A DNA stretch of 5,276 nucleotides, from the NCBI GenBank assembly GCA_016190545.1, contig JACPQI010000165.1, forward strand, positions 1-5,276. Direction: 5' to 3'. A model generated the notes under the pieces. The model had not been told where the DNA came from, ran no database searches, and saw nothing but the letters and a program-made list of their open reading frames with translations. Shown here one piece after another: positions 4,729 to 5,276 of the stretch. A program made the position numbers and the translations under genes. Numbering within the stretch: the stretch's first letter is position 1; every line of letters begins with the position of its first letter. The DNA comes from Chloroflexota bacterium (GTDB lineage Bacteria > Chloroflexota > Dehalococcoidia > SHYB01 > JACPQI01).

Positions 4729-5276
4729 TCAACGTCCTGCCGTTGCGCCCTCCGACCGAGGAGGCTCTATGCCCAGGGCCATGCCAACCCGGTTCATGAA
4801 ATTGAAATGGGCCGTCACTAATACGATCTCAGCAATCTCCATATCATTGTAACCAGCCCGGCGCAGGTTCTCCACGTCTGCCTCACCCATCACTCTCGGG
4901 GTGATCGTTAGCTTCACCGCGAACGCCAGCGCCGCTTTGATTCTCTCGCTAACCGGTGCGGTGCGCCAGTCCCCCACGAGCTTCTGTTCCAGGCCATCGT
5001 CCTTACCTCGGATCCGGCGGAGCCGCCGGGAATGGCTCCACGTTCACCAGGCGCACCCGTTTGTACTGGACACGACTACCGCGAGGGACTCCGCCAGTTC
5101 TCGGTCGAACTCCGGCGCCAGCCCATCGGGCCCCCCCAACCGTAGTGTCTGAAGAATGTTGGGGTGGTGGGTCATGGGCATCAGAATATCGGAGAAGCGA
5201 CTCGCCCCCGTCTTGGCTAGCTCCTCATAGAGCTCTCCCAGCTTACCCTGGGCCTTCTCTCGCGGCACTCCTTGAA
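4729..5276 (-). CDS. AhpD-like peroxidase-related selenoprotein (in-frame TGA read as selenocysteine), 5' end outside window
   Basis: The frame is open to the right edge and ends in TGA at 4731-4729; at least 181 residues are visible if TGA at 5046-5044 is read as selenocysteine. Numbering from the GTG at 5268: GKLGELYEELAKTG (8-21), then SDILMPMTHHPNIL (26-39), then the catalytic block ELAESLAVVVSSTNGCAW (57-74), U75, TWSH (76-79). This reproduces the AhpD pattern E60...C72-x-x-U75-x-x-x-H79, with selenocysteine in place of the second cysteine. Downstream the family signature runs on: GDWRTAPVSERIKAALAFAVKLT, then EADVENLRRAGYNDMEIAEIVLVTAHFNFMNRVGMALGIEPP. That is the layout of uncharacterised peroxidase-related proteins (about 180-200 residues). 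GTG 5268 is a possible start (AAGGA just before it), but relatives usually have a few more residues, so the start is probably outside. It is the first visible gene of the minus-strand cluster. Confidence 0.87.
5014..5046 (-). promoter_or_regulatory. bacterial SECIS element with recoded UGA (second selenoprotein)
   Basis: After the TGA (5046-5044) and 14 nt, CCGGCG (5029-5024) pairs perfectly with CGCCGG (5019-5014) around a GCUC loop (5023-5020). The loop's first G is the 21st nucleotide after UGA, the same distance as in the first gene. An alternative pairing, GGAGCC (5039-5034) with GGCUCC (5024-5019), is possible. The hairpin is seen; SelB recognition is inferred. Confidence 0.75.

Noticed and set aside
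2387..5276. Global reassignment of TGA as a sense codon (genetic code 4 or 25)
   Set aside because: TGA acts as a normal stop at 2389-2387, 3781-3779 (in the ATGA overlap) and 4731-4729, where the proteins have reached family length. Only the two CxxC positions are read through.
1..5276. CRISPR arrays, tRNA/rRNA genes, insertion sequences
   Set aside because: No regularly spaced repeats, no cloverleaf or rRNA motifs, and no transposase or terminal inverted repeats were seen on either strand.

Overview
The window is a bacterial chromosome segment with moderately high GC. It has strong Shine-Dalgarno sequences, GTG as well as ATG starts, and tight same-strand packing. It reads as an environmental or uncultured bacterium. 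A Chloroflexota/Dehalococcoidia-type or similar soil or marine lineage is only a guess from the gene families. If the main finding is right, the host must encode the selenocysteine machinery (SelA/SelB/SelC/SelD), none of which lies in the window.

Layout. At the left edge, on the + strand, is the C-terminal part of a DEAD-box RNA helicase (2-580). Everything else is on the minus strand and converges on it. In transcription order (right to left) there are: an AhpD-like peroxidase-related protein cut by the right edge (5276-4729); a truncated luciferase-like (LLM) flavin oxidoreductase remnant (4654-4502); an NTF2/SnoaL-like protein (4306-3779); an SDR oxidoreductase (3782-3012, ATGA overlap with the previous gene); a second AhpD/carboxymuconolactone-decarboxylase-like protein (2887-2387); and a thiamine-diphosphate enzyme of the acetolactate synthase/benzoylformate decarboxylase superfamily (2259-610).

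Main result. Both AhpD-like genes are interrupted by an in-frame TGA exactly where the second cysteine of the AhpD CxxC redox motif belongs: CTH-TGA at 2716-2714 and CAW-TGA at 5046-5044. In each, homology continues uninterrupted after the TGA. In each, a stem-loop follows whose apical loop begins with G at the 21st nucleotide after the TGA, the arrangement of a bacterial SECIS element. They are best read as two selenoproteins with C-x-x-U active sites, at the start and near the end of the same gene cluster. Standard gene calling would break them into four short false ORFs.

How the genes may work together. SDR, SnoaL-like, AhpD-like, LLM-type and ThDP-dependent proteins often occur together in catabolic or detoxification clusters for organic acids or ring compounds. 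The selenocysteine AhpD proteins would supply thiol/selenol peroxidase or disulfide-reductase activity. The substrate cannot be read from the sequence. The LLM remnant and a 35-bp near-identical copy of an SDR segment inside it show that part of the cluster has been rearranged.
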